From positions 6,432-70,431 of the forward strand of contig CAMJWT010000009.1 in NCBI GenBank assembly GCA_946409545.1: a stretch of 64,000 nucleotides of DNA. The letters are read 5' to 3'. The notes below the pieces were generated by a model. The model was given only the letters and a program-made list of their open reading frames with translations, ran no database searches and had not been told where the DNA came from. The position numbers and the translations under genes are program-made. The DNA is from RUG12783 sp946409545 (GTDB taxonomy: Bacteria > Bacillota_I > Bacilli_A > RF39 > UBA660). The stretch's first letter is position 1; every line of letters starts with the position of its first letter. Positions 25,986 through 35,141 of the stretch are shown piece after piece.

Positions 25986-26316
25986 CAATTATTGACATTA
26001 ATGCACCGTCTCCACGACGTTCATCTACTTTAAGAATTCTTGTATATCCACCATCACGTTTTTCATAACGTTTTGCTAGATCTTCAAATATTTTCTTAAC
26101 TACTTCAGAATCATTATGAAGGAAGGCAAGTGCTGATCTACGTGAAACTAAATCTCCACGTTTACCTAATGTAATCATTTTATCAACTGATTTACGAACT
26201 TCTTTAGCTCTTGTATCAGTAGTTGTAATTCTTTCATTCATGATAACTTGTTTAGTTAAAGTAGCTAACATACTTCTTCTATGTTTGTTATCACGACCTA
26301 ATTTTCTATAAGCCAT
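25972..26316 (-). CDS. rplQ: 50S ribosomal protein L17
   Basis: 114 aa, full length for bacterial L17. MAYRKLGRDNKHRRSMLATL is the conserved N-terminus, and ERITTTDTRAKEVRKSVDKM the central signature. L17 lies near the peptide exit on the large subunit. Last gene of the long ribosomal operon, 11 bases after rpoA, followed by a strong terminator overlapping its end. Confidence 0.97.
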   Translation of the reverse strand: MAYRKLGRDNKHRRSMLATLTKQVIMNERITTTDTRAKEVRKSVDKMITLGKRGDLVSRRSALAFLHNDSEVVKKIFEDLAKRYEKRDGGYTRILKVDERRGDGALMSIIELVK

Positions 26317-26327
26317 TATTTTCCCTC

Positions 26328-27305
26328 CTAATCATTTTCTTTTAAATCAAGACCCATTTCTTTAATCTTATCAAGAACTTCTTTTAATGATTTCTTTCCA
26401 AGATTTCTGATCTTCATTATTTCGCTTTCATCTTTATTAACTAAATCTTGTAAAGTATGAATATTAGCTCTCTTTAAGCAATTATATGCTCTTACAGAGA
26501 AATCTAAATCATCGATACTAGTCTCTAATGCTTTAGTCTTAGAATCTTCTGTTTTTTCAATCATTGTTACTGTATCTTTAGCAGAATGTTCTAGTACTTC
26601 GAAATGTTTCTTAAGTACTTTAGCAGCATCTCCTAAAGCTTCATCTGGTTTAATTGCTCCATTAGTCCAAATATTTAATACTAATTTATCATAGTTTTCA
26701 TTTTGTCCAACACGAGCATTTAATACTTCGTAAGATACTCTTTCAATTGGTGAATAAAGTGAATCAATTGCAATAACACCAATCTTATTAGTATTTAATA
26801 ATTTCTTATTTTCTTCACTTCTTACATATCCACGTCCATTAGATACAGTCATTTCCATGTATAAGTGTCCACCTTTAGTTACAGTGGCAATTTCAAGATT
26901 AGGGTTAACGATTTCTAAATCACCATCATGAATGATATCAGATGCTAATACTTTTCTTTCACCTTCATCACAAGTAACATCAATATGAATTACTTTATCT
27001 TCAGTAGAATTATTTTTAAGTACAACACTCTTTAAATTAAGAATAATTGTTGTAACATCTTCATAAACTCCATCTAAAGTTTGGAATTCATGTTGAACTC
27101 CTTCGATCTTTACACTTGTAATAGCAGTTCCTGGTAAACTTGAAAGTAATACTCTTCTTAGAGCGTTACCAATAGTATTACCGAAACCTCTTTCTAATGG
27201 TTCAATTTCAAATTTTCCATAGAAATTATTTTCAATGTATTCAGCTACATTGTAATTAGGTTTTTCAAAGTCAATTCTTTGAGATACTTTTTCTTCTTCT
27301 TTCAT
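26328..27305 (-). CDS. rpoA: RNA polymerase alpha subunit
   Basis: 325 aa. The N-terminal dimerisation domain has EPLERGFGNTIGNALRRVLL and TAITSVKIEGVQHEFQTLDG, which contact beta and beta'. The C-terminal domain (about 255-320) has LDFSVRAYNCLKRANI and MKIRNLGKKSLKEV, the DNA- and activator-binding fold, so UP-element recognition is expected. ATG at 27305 with AAGGAG 5 bases upstream is preferred over an upstream in-frame start. Placed between rpsK and rplQ as in Bacillus. Confidence 0.97.
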   Translation of the reverse strand: MKEEEKVSQRIDFEKPNYNVAEYIENNFYGKFEIEPLERGFGNTIGNALRRVLLSSLPGTAITSVKIEGVQHEFQTLDGVYEDVTTIILNLKSVVLKNNSTEDKVIHIDVTCDEGERKVLASDIIHDGDLEIVNPNLEIATVTKGGHLYMEMTVSNGRGYVRSEENKKLLNTNKIGVIAIDSLYSPIERVSYEVLNARVGQNENYDKLVLNIWTNGAIKPDEALGDAAKVLKKHFEVLEHSAKDTVTMIEKTEDSKTKALETSIDDLDFSVRAYNCLKRANIHTLQDLVNKDESEIMKIRNLGKKSLKEVLDKIKEMGLDLKEND

Positions 27306-27318
27306 GAAAACTCCTTTT

Positions 27319-27702
27319 CTATCCACGTGGGCGTTTTGGTGGACGACATCCATTATGTGGAATTGGTGTTACATCATCAATTGATGTAATTTCTAAACCA
27401 GCAGTTTGTAATGATCTAATAGCAGTTTCTCTTCCTGGTCCTAATCCTTTAACATATACTTCAACCTTACGCATTCCAAGGTCATAAGCTTTCTTTCCAG
27501 CAGCATCACTTGATACACCTGCAGCAAATGGAGTAGATTTTTTACTTCCTTTGAAGCCATTAGCTCCAGCGCTTGACCAAGCAATAGCATTACCTTCTTT
27601 ATCTGAAATAGTTACGATTGTGTTATTGAAAGTTGCATGAATATGAGCAATACCTTCAGGAACATTCTTCTTAACTTTTCTTTTTCTTTGTTTGTAAGCC
27701 AT
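27319..27702 (-). CDS. rpsK: 30S ribosomal protein S11
   Basis: 127 aa. IAHIHATFNNTIVTISDKEG and the C-terminal PHNGCRPPKRPRG are diagnostic. S11 forms part of the platform that contacts mRNA in the exit channel. It lies between rpsM and rpoA, with AGGAGG upstream. Confidence 0.97.
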   Translation of the reverse strand: MAYKQRKRKVKKNVPEGIAHIHATFNNTIVTISDKEGNAIAWSSAGANGFKGSKKSTPFAAGVSSDAAGKKAYDLGMRKVEVYVKGLGPGRETAIRSLQTAGLEITSIDDVTPIPHNGCRPPKRPRG

Positions 27703-27720
27703 TTTAATTTCCTCCTTTAA

Positions 27721-28095
27721 CTATTTTGTTGCAGTTTTCTTGTTAGCAACTGTTTTACCTCTACCCTTACGAGTATGAGCATTTCTATTTGTTCTTTGTC
27801 CACGAACTGGTAGACCTTTTTTATGACGAACACCTTGATATGAATTTATTTCCATTTTAGTCTTAATATTCATATTAACTTCACGACGTAAATCACCTTC
27901 AACTAAATGTTCATTAATTTGATCACGAAGTGCATTTTGTTCATCAACAGTTAATTCTCCTGCTTTTTTAGTTGGATCAACTTTTGCTTTTTCACAAATA
28001 GTCTTAGCAAGATTTCTACCAATACCATAGATATAAGTTAAAGATATACAAATATGTTTATCATTAGGTATATCTACACCTTTAATACGTGCCAT
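27721..28095 (-). CDS. rpsM: 30S ribosomal protein S13
   Basis: 124 aa. ARIKGVDIPNDKHICISLTY at the start and YQGVRHKKGLPVRGQRTN in the C-terminal part identify S13, a head protein that contacts the P-site tRNA and bridges the subunits. Basic tail as in relatives. Located between rpmJ and rpsK. Confidence 0.97.
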   Translation of the reverse strand: MARIKGVDIPNDKHICISLTYIYGIGRNLAKTICEKAKVDPTKKAGELTVDEQNALRDQINEHLVEGDLRREVNMNIKTKMEINSYQGVRHKKGLPVRGQRTNRNAHTRKGRGKTVANKKTATK

Positions 28096-28108
28096 AATTC
28101 CTCCTCAA

Positions 28109-28222
28109 TTACCCTTGTGTTTGTTTATGTTTAGGGTTTTCACAAATTACCATAACTTTACCTTTACGTTTGATTACTTTGCATTTTGCACAAATAGGTT
28201 TTACAGATGGTTTAACTTTCAT
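28109..28222 (-). CDS. rpmJ: 50S ribosomal protein L36
   Basis: 37 aa, starting MKVKPSVKPICAKC and ending ENPKHKQTQG. Cys11, Cys14, Cys27 and His32 make this the zinc-binding form, so no zinc-free replacement is implied. It lies between infA and rpsM exactly where expected, with GGAGGG before the ATG. Confidence 0.95.
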   Translation of the reverse strand: MKVKPSVKPICAKCKVIKRKGKVMVICENPKHKQTQG

Positions 28223-28235
28223 TATAATCCCTCCA

Positions 28236-28448
28236 TTACTTTCTATATATTATACGCCCACGTGTTAAATCGTATGGTGATAATTCGATTGTGACATTAT
28301 CGCCTTCTACGATACGAATGGAATACATTCGCATTTTACCAGAAACGTAGGCTTCGATGATATGTCCATTAGACAATTCAACTTTAAATTTACCTGGTAA
28401 AACTTCTAATACTTTTCCTTCAACAACTATCGTATCATTCTTCGCCAT
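28236..28448 (-). CDS. infA: translation initiation factor IF-1
   Basis: 70 aa, one S1/OB-fold domain: VEGKVLEVLPGKFKVELSNG, then GKMRMYSIRIVEGDNV and SPYDLTRGRIIYR. It binds the ribosomal A site during initiation. The start overlaps the end of map by 14 bases, so translation is probably coupled. Confidence 0.97.
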   Translation of the reverse strand: MAKNDTIVVEGKVLEVLPGKFKVELSNGHIIEAYVSGKMRMYSIRIVEGDNVTIELSPYDLTRGRIIYRK

Positions 28449-29196
28449 TTAATTCTCCTGTCAGGATTTCATATCCATCCTTTGTTACTACTACGGTATG
28501 TTCAAAATGCGCACTTGATGAATTATCAACTGTTTCAATTGTCCATTCATCATCTAATATACATATTTCTCTACTACCATAAGTTAGCATTGGTTCAACT
28601 GCAATAACCATTCCTTCTTTAAGAACAGGTCCCGTATGAGGAAGACCATAGTTTGGAACATCTGGTTCTTCATGAACATCCGTTCCTACACCATGACCAA
28701 CAAGTTCACGGACAACACCTAAATTATGCGCTTCCGCATAAGTTTGAATAGCATGACCGATATCACCAATTCTTGCTCCTGGTTTTATTACACTTAAACC
28801 TTCAAATAAACTTTTTTCTGTATGTTCCATTAAATATTTACGTTCTTCTGATATTTCTCCTACAGCATATGTCCAAGCTGAGTCTCCATGGTAACCCTTG
28901 TAGCAAGCTCCAATATCTAGTGTTATGATATCACCATTACGAAGTTTTCTATCACTTGGTATTCCATGAACTACTTCTTGATTAATACTTGTACAAATAC
29001 TAGCTGGATAATCATTGTAACCTTTAAAGGAAGGAGTACAACCTTTAGAACGAATAAATTCTTCTCCTAAACGATCAATCTCTTTAGTAGTAATTCCTTC
29101 CTTTATAAATGGTCGTAAATATTTATGAGTTTGATAGACAATATTACCAGCAACACGCAAAAGTTCAATTTCACGTTTACTTTTAATACTAATCAT
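28435..29196 (-). CDS. map: methionine aminopeptidase type I
   Basis: 253 aa. It removes the N-terminal Met from nascent proteins. Metal ligands are seen in TLDIGACYKGYHGDSAW (two Asp), LVGHGVGTDVHEEP (His), AVEPMLT (Glu) and EHTVVVT (Glu). There is no N-terminal zinc finger extension, typical of bacterial enzymes. It overlaps adk by 8 bases and infA by 14 within the secY-adk-map-infA block. Confidence 0.96.
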   Translation of the reverse strand: MISIKSKREIELLRVAGNIVYQTHKYLRPFIKEGITTKEIDRLGEEFIRSKGCTPSFKGYNDYPASICTSINQEVVHGIPSDRKLRNGDIITLDIGACYKGYHGDSAWTYAVGEISEERKYLMEHTEKSLFEGLSVIKPGARIGDIGHAIQTYAEAHNLGVVRELVGHGVGTDVHEEPDVPNYGLPHTGPVLKEGMVIAVEPMLTYGSREICILDDEWTIETVDNSSSAHFEHTVVVTKDGYEILTGELNGEE

Positions 29197-29839
29197 TTAT
29201 TACACCCTCTATCGCTTTAATTGTTTCAGTAGGATCTACTGAATCGATACTAACTAGCGCATTATTCTTTTTATAATATTCAACTAATGGATAAGTTTTA
29301 TCAATAAATTCTTGATAGCGAACAGCAAATGATTCACTATTGTCATCACTTCTTTGATAAAGCTTTCCTCCACATTTATCGCACTTACCATCAACTTTTG
29401 GTGTATTAACACCAGTTAAAACATTGTAAGTTGCGCCACAGTTTTCGCATAAACGACGGCCTGTGATACGTTTTTCTAAGATATCTTTTGGAGTATCTAA
29501 ATAAATGACAACTCCAAGATCTCTATTAACTTCTTTTAATATCTTGTCGTATTCTTCTGCTTGATTAAGATTTCTTGGAAAACCATCTAAGATATAACCA
29601 TTATCTAAGTCTGGCATTCTAAGTCTTTCCCTTACAGCATCATATACAATATCATCAGAAATAAGTTTGCCACCTTCTAAAAGTGTTGCAATTTTATTTC
29701 CAAGTTCTGTACCGCTTTTAGCAATACCTCTTAAAATATCACCTGTAGAAATATGAATGTATCCATACTTTTCAATTAATAGCTCACTCATTGTGCCTTT
29801 ACCAGCAGCAGGTGGCGCTATAAAAATGATATTTTTCAT
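29189..29839 (-). CDS. adk: adenylate kinase
   Basis: 216 aa. The P-loop reads APPAAGKGT, with Ala replacing the usual first Gly of GxPGxGKGT. DGFPRNLNQAE and RITGRRLC are the family motifs. The LID contains CENCGATYN and CDKCGGKLY, four cysteines of a structural zinc site typical of Gram-positive enzymes. It balances ATP, ADP and AMP. It shares one base with the secY stop region. Confidence 0.96.
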   Translation of the reverse strand: MKNIIFIAPPAAGKGTMSELLIEKYGYIHISTGDILRGIAKSGTELGNKIATLLEGGKLISDDIVYDAVRERLRMPDLDNGYILDGFPRNLNQAEEYDKILKEVNRDLGVVIYLDTPKDILEKRITGRRLCENCGATYNVLTGVNTPKVDGKCDKCGGKLYQRSDDNSESFAVRYQEFIDKTYPLVEYYKKNNALVSIDSVDPTETIKAIEGVIND

Positions 29840-31107
29840 TAACGTCTACTCCTTGCTTTTTTGTAGTTTCTAGTTGCTAAACTTCCTTCTAATTGTTTAT
29901 AAGTTTCAAGTGCAACACCTACAACGATTAGGATTCCTGTACCACCAATAGCACCACTGGCAGTCATTCCTGTTAACTTTTGAAGTACAATTGGAATTAT
30001 TGCTAATAATATTAGTAACAATGTACCTGTTACAGTAATTCTTGATAGTACAAAACTAATATATTTTGATGTATCTTTTCCTGGACGAATACCAGGGATA
30101 TATCCACCATTCTTTTGTAAATTATCAGCAACATCATCTGGTTTTAATTGTAAGAATGTGTAAAAATATCCAAACAAGAATATTAATACAATATAAATTA
30201 CAAAACCAATTGGTTCACTATAATTTAAATATTTATTAACAAATGCTGTTAAATTTGGTTTGTTTGCAAAACTTGCTATCGTAGATGGAATACTCATTAA
30301 ACTTGAAGCAAAAATTACTGGCATAACTGATGCTGTATTAAGTTTAATTGGTAAGAATGATTGTTCTCCACCATAACTTCCTGTTGTACGATTAGCATAT
30401 TGTAAAGGAATTCTTCTTTCCGCTTCTTGAACATATATAACACCGATAATAATGATGAAATACGCAAGAACAAATCCTACGAATTTTGTAATTCCTAGAG
30501 CAATTTGACCTGCTGTTCCTGAAAATACGATAAGTTCTTTAAATGCTGTAATAAAAGTTGCTGGAAGTGATGCAATAATACCAGCCATAATCATTAAGCT
30601 GACACCATTTCCAATACCTTTTTGTGTTATTTGATCACCTAGCCATAAACAGAACGCAGTACCTGCTGTTAAGACTATAGCAACGTATAAATAACTTAAA
30701 CTACTAGCATTTCCTAAGAACGCATAACTAAATGCATAACCTTGTAAGAATGAGAAACCAATACCTACATATCTTGTTATTTTATTTAGTTTTTGACGTC
30801 CTACTGGGCCTTCTTTTGAAAGCTCAGAAAAATATGGAACAATATCCATTTGTAATAATTGAACAATAATGCTTGCGGTGATATATGGTGAAACACCAAG
30901 AGCTAAAATACTAAAGTTCTTTAAAGCTCCACCACCCATTGCATTAAGTAACTCTAAGAATCCTAAATTTTTAGTGATATCTTGAGTACCAGGAACTCTT
31001 AAATTAGTTCCAACAATAAAAATTAATAATGCACCTAGGGTAAAATAAATTCTTTTACGTAAGTCTTTATTAGTAGGTGCAGTTATTTGCTTTAATGTAG
31101 CAAACAT
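29839..31107 (-). CDS. secY: protein translocase subunit SecY
   Basis: 422 aa with ten hydrophobic segments. FSILALGVSPYITASIIVQL and the channel loop QEAERRIPLQYANR are SecY signatures; GGYIPGIRPGKDT lies in the cytoplasmic loop. It forms the membrane pore for Sec export, the route expected for the many surface proteins in this window. It follows rplO by one base. Confidence 0.97.
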   Translation of the reverse strand: MFATLKQITAPTNKDLRKRIYFTLGALLIFIVGTNLRVPGTQDITKNLGFLELLNAMGGGALKNFSILALGVSPYITASIIVQLLQMDIVPYFSELSKEGPVGRQKLNKITRYVGIGFSFLQGYAFSYAFLGNASSLSYLYVAIVLTAGTAFCLWLGDQITQKGIGNGVSLMIMAGIIASLPATFITAFKELIVFSGTAGQIALGITKFVGFVLAYFIIIIGVIYVQEAERRIPLQYANRTTGSYGGEQSFLPIKLNTASVMPVIFASSLMSIPSTIASFANKPNLTAFVNKYLNYSEPIGFVIYIVLIFLFGYFYTFLQLKPDDVADNLQKNGGYIPGIRPGKDTSKYISFVLSRITVTGTLLLILLAIIPIVLQKLTGMTASGAIGGTGILIVVGVALETYKQLEGSLATRNYKKARSRR

Positions 31108-31108
31108 C

Positions 31109-31552
31109 TTAGATCACCTCTAATGTACTTCCTGACTTTTCTATTTTATTAACTGCTTCTTTACTAAATTTATTAGCTTTGATTGTTAATTTCTTTTCTA
31201 AAGTACCATTTCCTAGTACTTTTACTCCATCTAATTGATTTTTAAGTAATCCAGCTTCGTGTAAAATTTCTGGAGTTACTACTGCTCCGTCATCAAACTT
31301 ATTTAAATCAGATACGTTGATAACTGCATATTTAATTTTAAATTGGGCATTAGAGAAACCTCTTTTAGGTAATCTTCTATATAATGGTAATTGTCCACCT
31401 TCGAAAGTAGCTGGAATAGATACACCACTACGAGCTTTTTGACCTTTTTCTCCTTTACCACTTGTTTTTCCTAAACCAGATCCAGGTCCACGTCCAACAC
31501 GACGTCTTTCTGTTCTAGCTCCATTATTTTGCATTAATTCATTTAATTTCAT
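31109..31552 (-). CDS. rplO: 50S ribosomal protein L15
   Basis: 147 aa. RRRVGRGPGSGLGKTSGKG and SIPATFEGGQLPLYRRLPKR identify L15, a late assembly protein of the large subunit. Its ATG overlaps the rpsE stop (TAATG), so the rpmD gene normally found between them is absent. Confidence 0.97.
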   Translation of the reverse strand: MKLNELMQNNGARTERRRVGRGPGSGLGKTSGKGEKGQKARSGVSIPATFEGGQLPLYRRLPKRGFSNAQFKIKYAVINVSDLNKFDDGAVVTPEILHEAGLLKNQLDGVKVLGNGTLEKKLTIKANKFSKEAVNKIEKSGSTLEVI

Positions 31553-32061
31553 TAGCCTAAAATCTCCTCTTTAGTTTTTCCACGTAATTCACATACATGA
31601 TTTAAATCTTTAAGTGATTTAAGAGCATTCATTGTAGCAGTAGCTACATTTAATTTTGTATGTGCGCCAAGTGATTTACTTGATACATCCTTAATACCAG
31701 CAAGATCAAGTACAGCACGACAAGCACCACCAGAAATTAATCCAGCACCGGCAGGAGCAGGTTTAATAATTACACGACTTGCACTACTCTTACCTGTTGC
31801 TTCATGAGCAATTGTACGATTATCAATTAGATTTACTTTAATTAAGTTCTTGTTTGCAGATTGAATAGCTTTCTTAACTGCATCTTGAACTTCAGCTGCT
31901 TTACCAATTCCTAAGCCAACTGTTCCTTTTCTATCTCCAACAACAACACATGCTGAGAATCTTCTTTGACGTCCACCTTGTGTTACTTTAACAACACTTT
32001 TAACTTCAATTACTAATTCTTCAAGTGTTTTCTTGTTATTATCTCTTTCTCTTTTTTGCAT
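31552..32061 (-). CDS. rpsE: 30S ribosomal protein S5
   Basis: 169 aa. GGRQRRFSACVVVGDRKGTV is the double-stranded RNA-binding motif, and KPAPAGAGLISGGACRAVL the C-terminal signature. S5 acts in decoding accuracy and mRNA unwinding. It overlaps rplO at TAATG; no L30 gene lies between. Confidence 0.97.
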   Translation of the reverse strand: MQKRERDNNKKTLEELVIEVKSVVKVTQGGRQRRFSACVVVGDRKGTVGLGIGKAAEVQDAVKKAIQSANKNLIKVNLIDNRTIAHEATGKSSASRVIIKPAPAGAGLISGGACRAVLDLAGIKDVSSKSLGAHTKLNVATATMNALKSLKDLNHVCELRGKTKEEILG

Positions 32062-32070
32062 AAGTGCCTC

Positions 32071-32424
32071 CTAGAATTCTAACCCGTTTTCACGAGCTGC
32101 GTCAGCTAATGCTTTAACGCGTCCATGGTATAAGTATCCACCTCTATCGAAAACAACTTTCTTAATTCCAGCTTTAGTTGCTTTCTTAGCAATACTTTCA
32201 CCAACTTTTGTAGCTGCTTCAATGTTAACGTTTTTAAGCTTTAACTCTAGAGAACTAGCACTTACAAGGGTTACACCTTTACTATCATCAATTATTTGTG
32301 CATAAATGTTAGTATTTGAACGAAATACACAAAGTCTTGGACATTCAGTTGTTCCACAAACTTTATTAGTTACACGTTCATGTCTAATTTTACGAACATC
32401 ATTTCTTGATTCTTTCTTAATCAT
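32071..32424 (-). CDS. rplR: 50S ribosomal protein L18
   Basis: 117 aa. RLCVFRSNTNIYAQIIDDSK and FDRGGYLYHGRVKALADAAR are diagnostic. L18 binds 5S rRNA in the central protuberance. Located between rplF and rpsE. Confidence 0.97.
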   Translation of the reverse strand: MIKKESRNDVRKIRHERVTNKVCGTTECPRLCVFRSNTNIYAQIIDDSKGVTLVSASSLELKLKNVNIEAATKVGESIAKKATKAGIKKVVFDRGGYLYHGRVKALADAARENGLEF

Positions 32425-32442
32425 CTTAATTCTCCTTATCTA

Positions 32443-32982
32443 CTATTTAGCAGCTTTCTTTCCTTCTTTACGACGTACATGTTCATCTTTATATCTAATA
32501 CCTTTTCCTTTATAAGGTTCTGGCATTCTTACTTTACGAACATTAGCCGCAAATTCACCAACTAATACTTTATCACAACCAGAGATTGTAATTTCTGTAT
32601 TAGATGCTGCTTCTACTTTTAATCCATTAGGAACTTCCAAAATTACTGGATGACTATAACCTGCATTAATAGTTAATTTATTACCACTAACAGCAAATTT
32701 ATAACCTACACCAATTATTTCAAGTTCTTTTTTGAATCCTTCTTTAACACCTTTAATTAAGTTTGTTAAATTAGCATTCATTGTACCATGAAGCATATTT
32801 ACTTCATCAGTTTCAGATGTCTTAGTAAGTGTGATCTTACCATCTTTAACATCCATTTTAATTTGTTTTGCTAACTTCATTGATAGTTCGCCTTTAGGAC
32901 CTTTAACAGTTACTAAACCATTTTCTTCCTTAACTTCAACACCATCAAGAATAGTTATTACTCTGTTTCCTATACGACTCAT
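32443..32982 (-). CDS. rplF: 50S ribosomal protein L6
   Basis: 179 aa, two related domains. MSRIGNRVITILDGVEVKEE at the start and PEPYKGKGIRYKDEHVRRKE at the end are characteristic. L6 lies near the factor-binding region. Standard place between rpsH and rplR. Confidence 0.97.
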   Translation of the reverse strand: MSRIGNRVITILDGVEVKEENGLVTVKGPKGELSMKLAKQIKMDVKDGKITLTKTSETDEVNMLHGTMNANLTNLIKGVKEGFKKELEIIGVGYKFAVSGNKLTINAGYSHPVILEVPNGLKVEAASNTEITISGCDKVLVGEFAANVRKVRMPEPYKGKGIRYKDEHVRRKEGKKAAK

Positions 32983-32994
32983 GTTAAACTCCCC

Positions 32995-33393
32995 TTACCA
33001 AATATAGCAAAGAACTTCACCACCAAGGTTTTGTTTACGAGCTTCTTTATCAGTCATAACACCATGACTTGTAGAAATAACAGCAATACCTAAACCGTTT
33101 AATACTTTAGGAATTTCTGTACTCTTAGCGTATACTCTTAAACCTGGTTTAGAGATACGTTTTAGACCTGTGATAACTCTTTCCTTATTTTTTCCATATT
33201 TTAATGTAATATCAATTGTTCCTTGAACATTGTCGTCATTTACTTTGTAATCCTCAATAAAACCCTCATCTTTTAAGATTTTTGCAAGACTTACTTTCAA
33301 ATTCGAAGCAGGTACGCTAACTTCTTGATAGCGCATTTGGTTAGCATTACGAATTCTTGTAAGCATATCTGCGATTGTATCAGTTACTACCAT
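32995..33393 (-). CDS. rpsH: 30S ribosomal protein S8
   Basis: 132 aa. VTDTIADMLTRIRNANQMRY at the N-terminus and VISTSHGVMTDKEARKQNLG at the C-terminus identify S8, a primary 16S rRNA binder. In relatives it also represses the spc operon; no such target was examined here. Confidence 0.97.
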   Translation of the reverse strand: MVVTDTIADMLTRIRNANQMRYQEVSVPASNLKVSLAKILKDEGFIEDYKVNDDNVQGTIDITLKYGKNKERVITGLKRISKPGLRVYAKSTEIPKVLNGLGIAVISTSHGVMTDKEARKQNLGGEVLCYIW

Positions 33394-33410
33394 AAATATT
33401 TATCCTCCTT

Positions 33411-33596
33411 CTACCAGCTTGATTTTTTTACACCTGGTATTTGTCCTTTATAAGCAAGTTCACGGAAACAAATTCTACAAATACCGAATTTACTTAATAC
33501 TCCATGTGGTCTTCCACAACGAGAACATCTTGTATATTCACGAACTTTATATTTTTGTTTTCTATTTGCTTTAACAATCATACTTTTTTTAGCCAT
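33411..33596 (-). CDS. rpsZ: 30S ribosomal protein S14, zinc-binding short form
   Basis: 61 aa, beginning AKKSMIVKANRKQKYKVREY. CSRCGRPHG and CRICF supply the four zinc cysteines of the short S14 form typical of Bacillota. ATG at 33596 is chosen because GGAGG precedes it by 11 bases; the open frame upstream only adds a TTG-initiated extension made of the ribosome binding site. Confidence 0.96.
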   Translation of the reverse strand: MAKKSMIVKANRKQKYKVREYTRCSRCGRPHGVLSKFGICRICFRELAYKGQIPGVKKSSW

Positions 33597-33614
33597 AATT
33601 TTCTTTTCCTCCAA

Positions 33615-34154
33615 TTACTTTCTGAATGGAATTCCAAGTAATGATAGAAGTTCTTGTGCTTCTTCATTAGTTTTAGCTGTTGTTACAAATACAATATCCA
33701 TACCACGTACTTTAACAACATTATCAAATTCGATTTCTGAGAAAATTAATTGTTCTTTTAAACCTAATGTATAATTTCCTCTTCCATCAAATCCTTTTGA
33801 ACTAACACCACGGAAATCTCTTACACGAGGAAGACCAATAGCAATTAACTTATCTAAGAATGTATACATATTTTCACTTCTTAGAGTTACTTTACATCCA
33901 ATAGCTTGTCCTTCACGTAATTTGAATCCTGCTATTGATTTATGAGCTTTAGTTATAACTGGTTTTTGACCAGTAATAAGTTCAAGTTCTGCTACTGCTG
34001 CATCTAATAATTTACTATTAGTTGTAGCATCTCCAACACCAATGTTAACAACAATTTTTTCTAACTTTGGTACTTCCATGATACTTTTATAATTATATTT
34101 TTCTTTTAAACTTGGAACTACTTCTTTTAAGTATTTTTCTTTTAGGCGGTTCAT
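33615..34154 (-). CDS. rplE: 50S ribosomal protein L5
   Basis: 179 aa. VPKLEKIVVNIGVGDA and LPRVRDFRGVSSKGFDGRGN are diagnostic. L5 binds 5S rRNA and the P-site tRNA elbow. Located between rplX and rpsZ. Confidence 0.97.
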   Translation of the reverse strand: MNRLKEKYLKEVVPSLKEKYNYKSIMEVPKLEKIVVNIGVGDATTNSKLLDAAVAELELITGQKPVITKAHKSIAGFKLREGQAIGCKVTLRSENMYTFLDKLIAIGLPRVRDFRGVSSKGFDGRGNYTLGLKEQLIFSEIEFDNVVKVRGMDIVFVTTAKTNEEAQELLSLLGIPFRK

Positions 34155-34172
34155 AGATTACCCTCCTTCCGA

Positions 34173-34478
34173 TTAATCAAGCTTTTCGCCTGATTTTTTT
34201 GAAATTCTAACTTTTTTATTATTCTCTATAGAATGCCCGATTCTAGTAGGTTTCTTTTCCTTTGGATCAATAATCATAACATTAGAACGATGAATTGGTG
34301 CTTCGCGTTCAACGATACCACCAGATTCTTGACCGTTACCCTTTTGATGTTTTTTAACCATATTAACACCTTCAATGATTACACGGTTTTCATCCTTAAG
34401 TACTTTCTTAACCTTTCCTTCAGAACCTTTACAAGAACCAGCAATTACTACAACTTTATCTCCTACTTTAATTGACAT
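34173..34478 (-). CDS. rplX: 50S ribosomal protein L24
   Basis: 101 aa with a KOW motif (KVGDKVVVIAGSCKGSEGKV) and IVEREAPIHRSNVMIIDPK. An early assembly initiator that later lies at the exit tunnel. Between rplN and rplE. Confidence 0.97.
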   Translation of the reverse strand: MSIKVGDKVVVIAGSCKGSEGKVKKVLKDENRVIIEGVNMVKKHQKGNGQESGGIVEREAPIHRSNVMIIDPKEKKPTRIGHSIENNKKVRISKKSGEKLD

Positions 34479-34490
34479 AATTCATTCTCC

Positions 34491-34859
34491 TTATAGTACT
34501 TCTTTAGCAAGGGATACGATTTTCATGAAATCTTTTTCACGAAGTTCTCTTGCAACTGGTCCAAAAATACGTGTTCCGACTGGACTCTTATCATCTCTTA
34601 TAATAACGCATGCATTGTCATCAAAACGAATTGTACTACCATCTGGTCTTCTAATTCCAAATTTTGATCTAACAACTACAGCCTTAACAACTTTTCCTTT
34701 TTTAATGGTTCCATTTGGAGTAGCATCTTTAACAGTACCTACTACAATGTCACCAACATTTCCGAATTTAACTTTGCTTCCACCCATAACACGAATAACT
34801 AATAATTCACGTGCTCCAGAGTTATCAGCAACTTTTAAACGGCTTTCTTGTTGAATCAT
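34491..34859 (-). CDS. rplN: 50S ribosomal protein L14
   Basis: 122 aa. MIQQESRLKVADNSGARELL and GSTIRFDDNACVIIRDD are the L14 signatures. It forms an intersubunit bridge and part of the factor and silencing-factor site. AGGAGG upstream. Confidence 0.97.
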   Translation of the reverse strand: MIQQESRLKVADNSGARELLVIRVMGGSKVKFGNVGDIVVGTVKDATPNGTIKKGKVVKAVVVRSKFGIRRPDGSTIRFDDNACVIIRDDKSPVGTRIFGPVARELREKDFMKIVSLAKEVL

Positions 34860-34883
34860 ATTTTTTCCTCCTTCATATTAGAG

Positions 34884-35141
34884 TTATAAAATAACTGCTT
34901 CTTTTACTATTTCTTTTAAATAGAAATGTTTTGTTTTTGATAATGGACGAGTTTCTACAATTCTAACTGTATCGCCCTCTTTTGCTTTGTTAGTCTCATC
35001 ATGAACAGCATATTTCTTTGATGATTTAACACGTTTTCCATATAATGGATCTTTTTTATAAGTTTCAACTAAAACAGTAATAGTCTTATTGTTTTTTGCA
35101 CTAACAACTTTTCCTGTTAATTCTTTGATTCTTGCTTCCAT
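34884..35141 (-). CDS. rpsQ: 30S ribosomal protein S17
   Basis: 85 aa, OB fold; GKVVSAKNNKTITVLVETYK and EGDTVRIVETRPLSKTKHF are diagnostic. A primary 16S rRNA binder. Its start shares one base with the rpmC stop. Confidence 0.97.
   Translation of the reverse strand: MEARIKELTGKVVSAKNNKTITVLVETYKKDPLYGKRVKSSKKYAVHDETNKAKEGDTVRIVETRPLSKTKHFYLKEIVKEAVIL

Noticed and set aside
34375..34854. Plus-strand open frame of 159 codons
   Set aside because: Antisense to rplN/rplX, whose identity is certain; no promoter or ribosome site.
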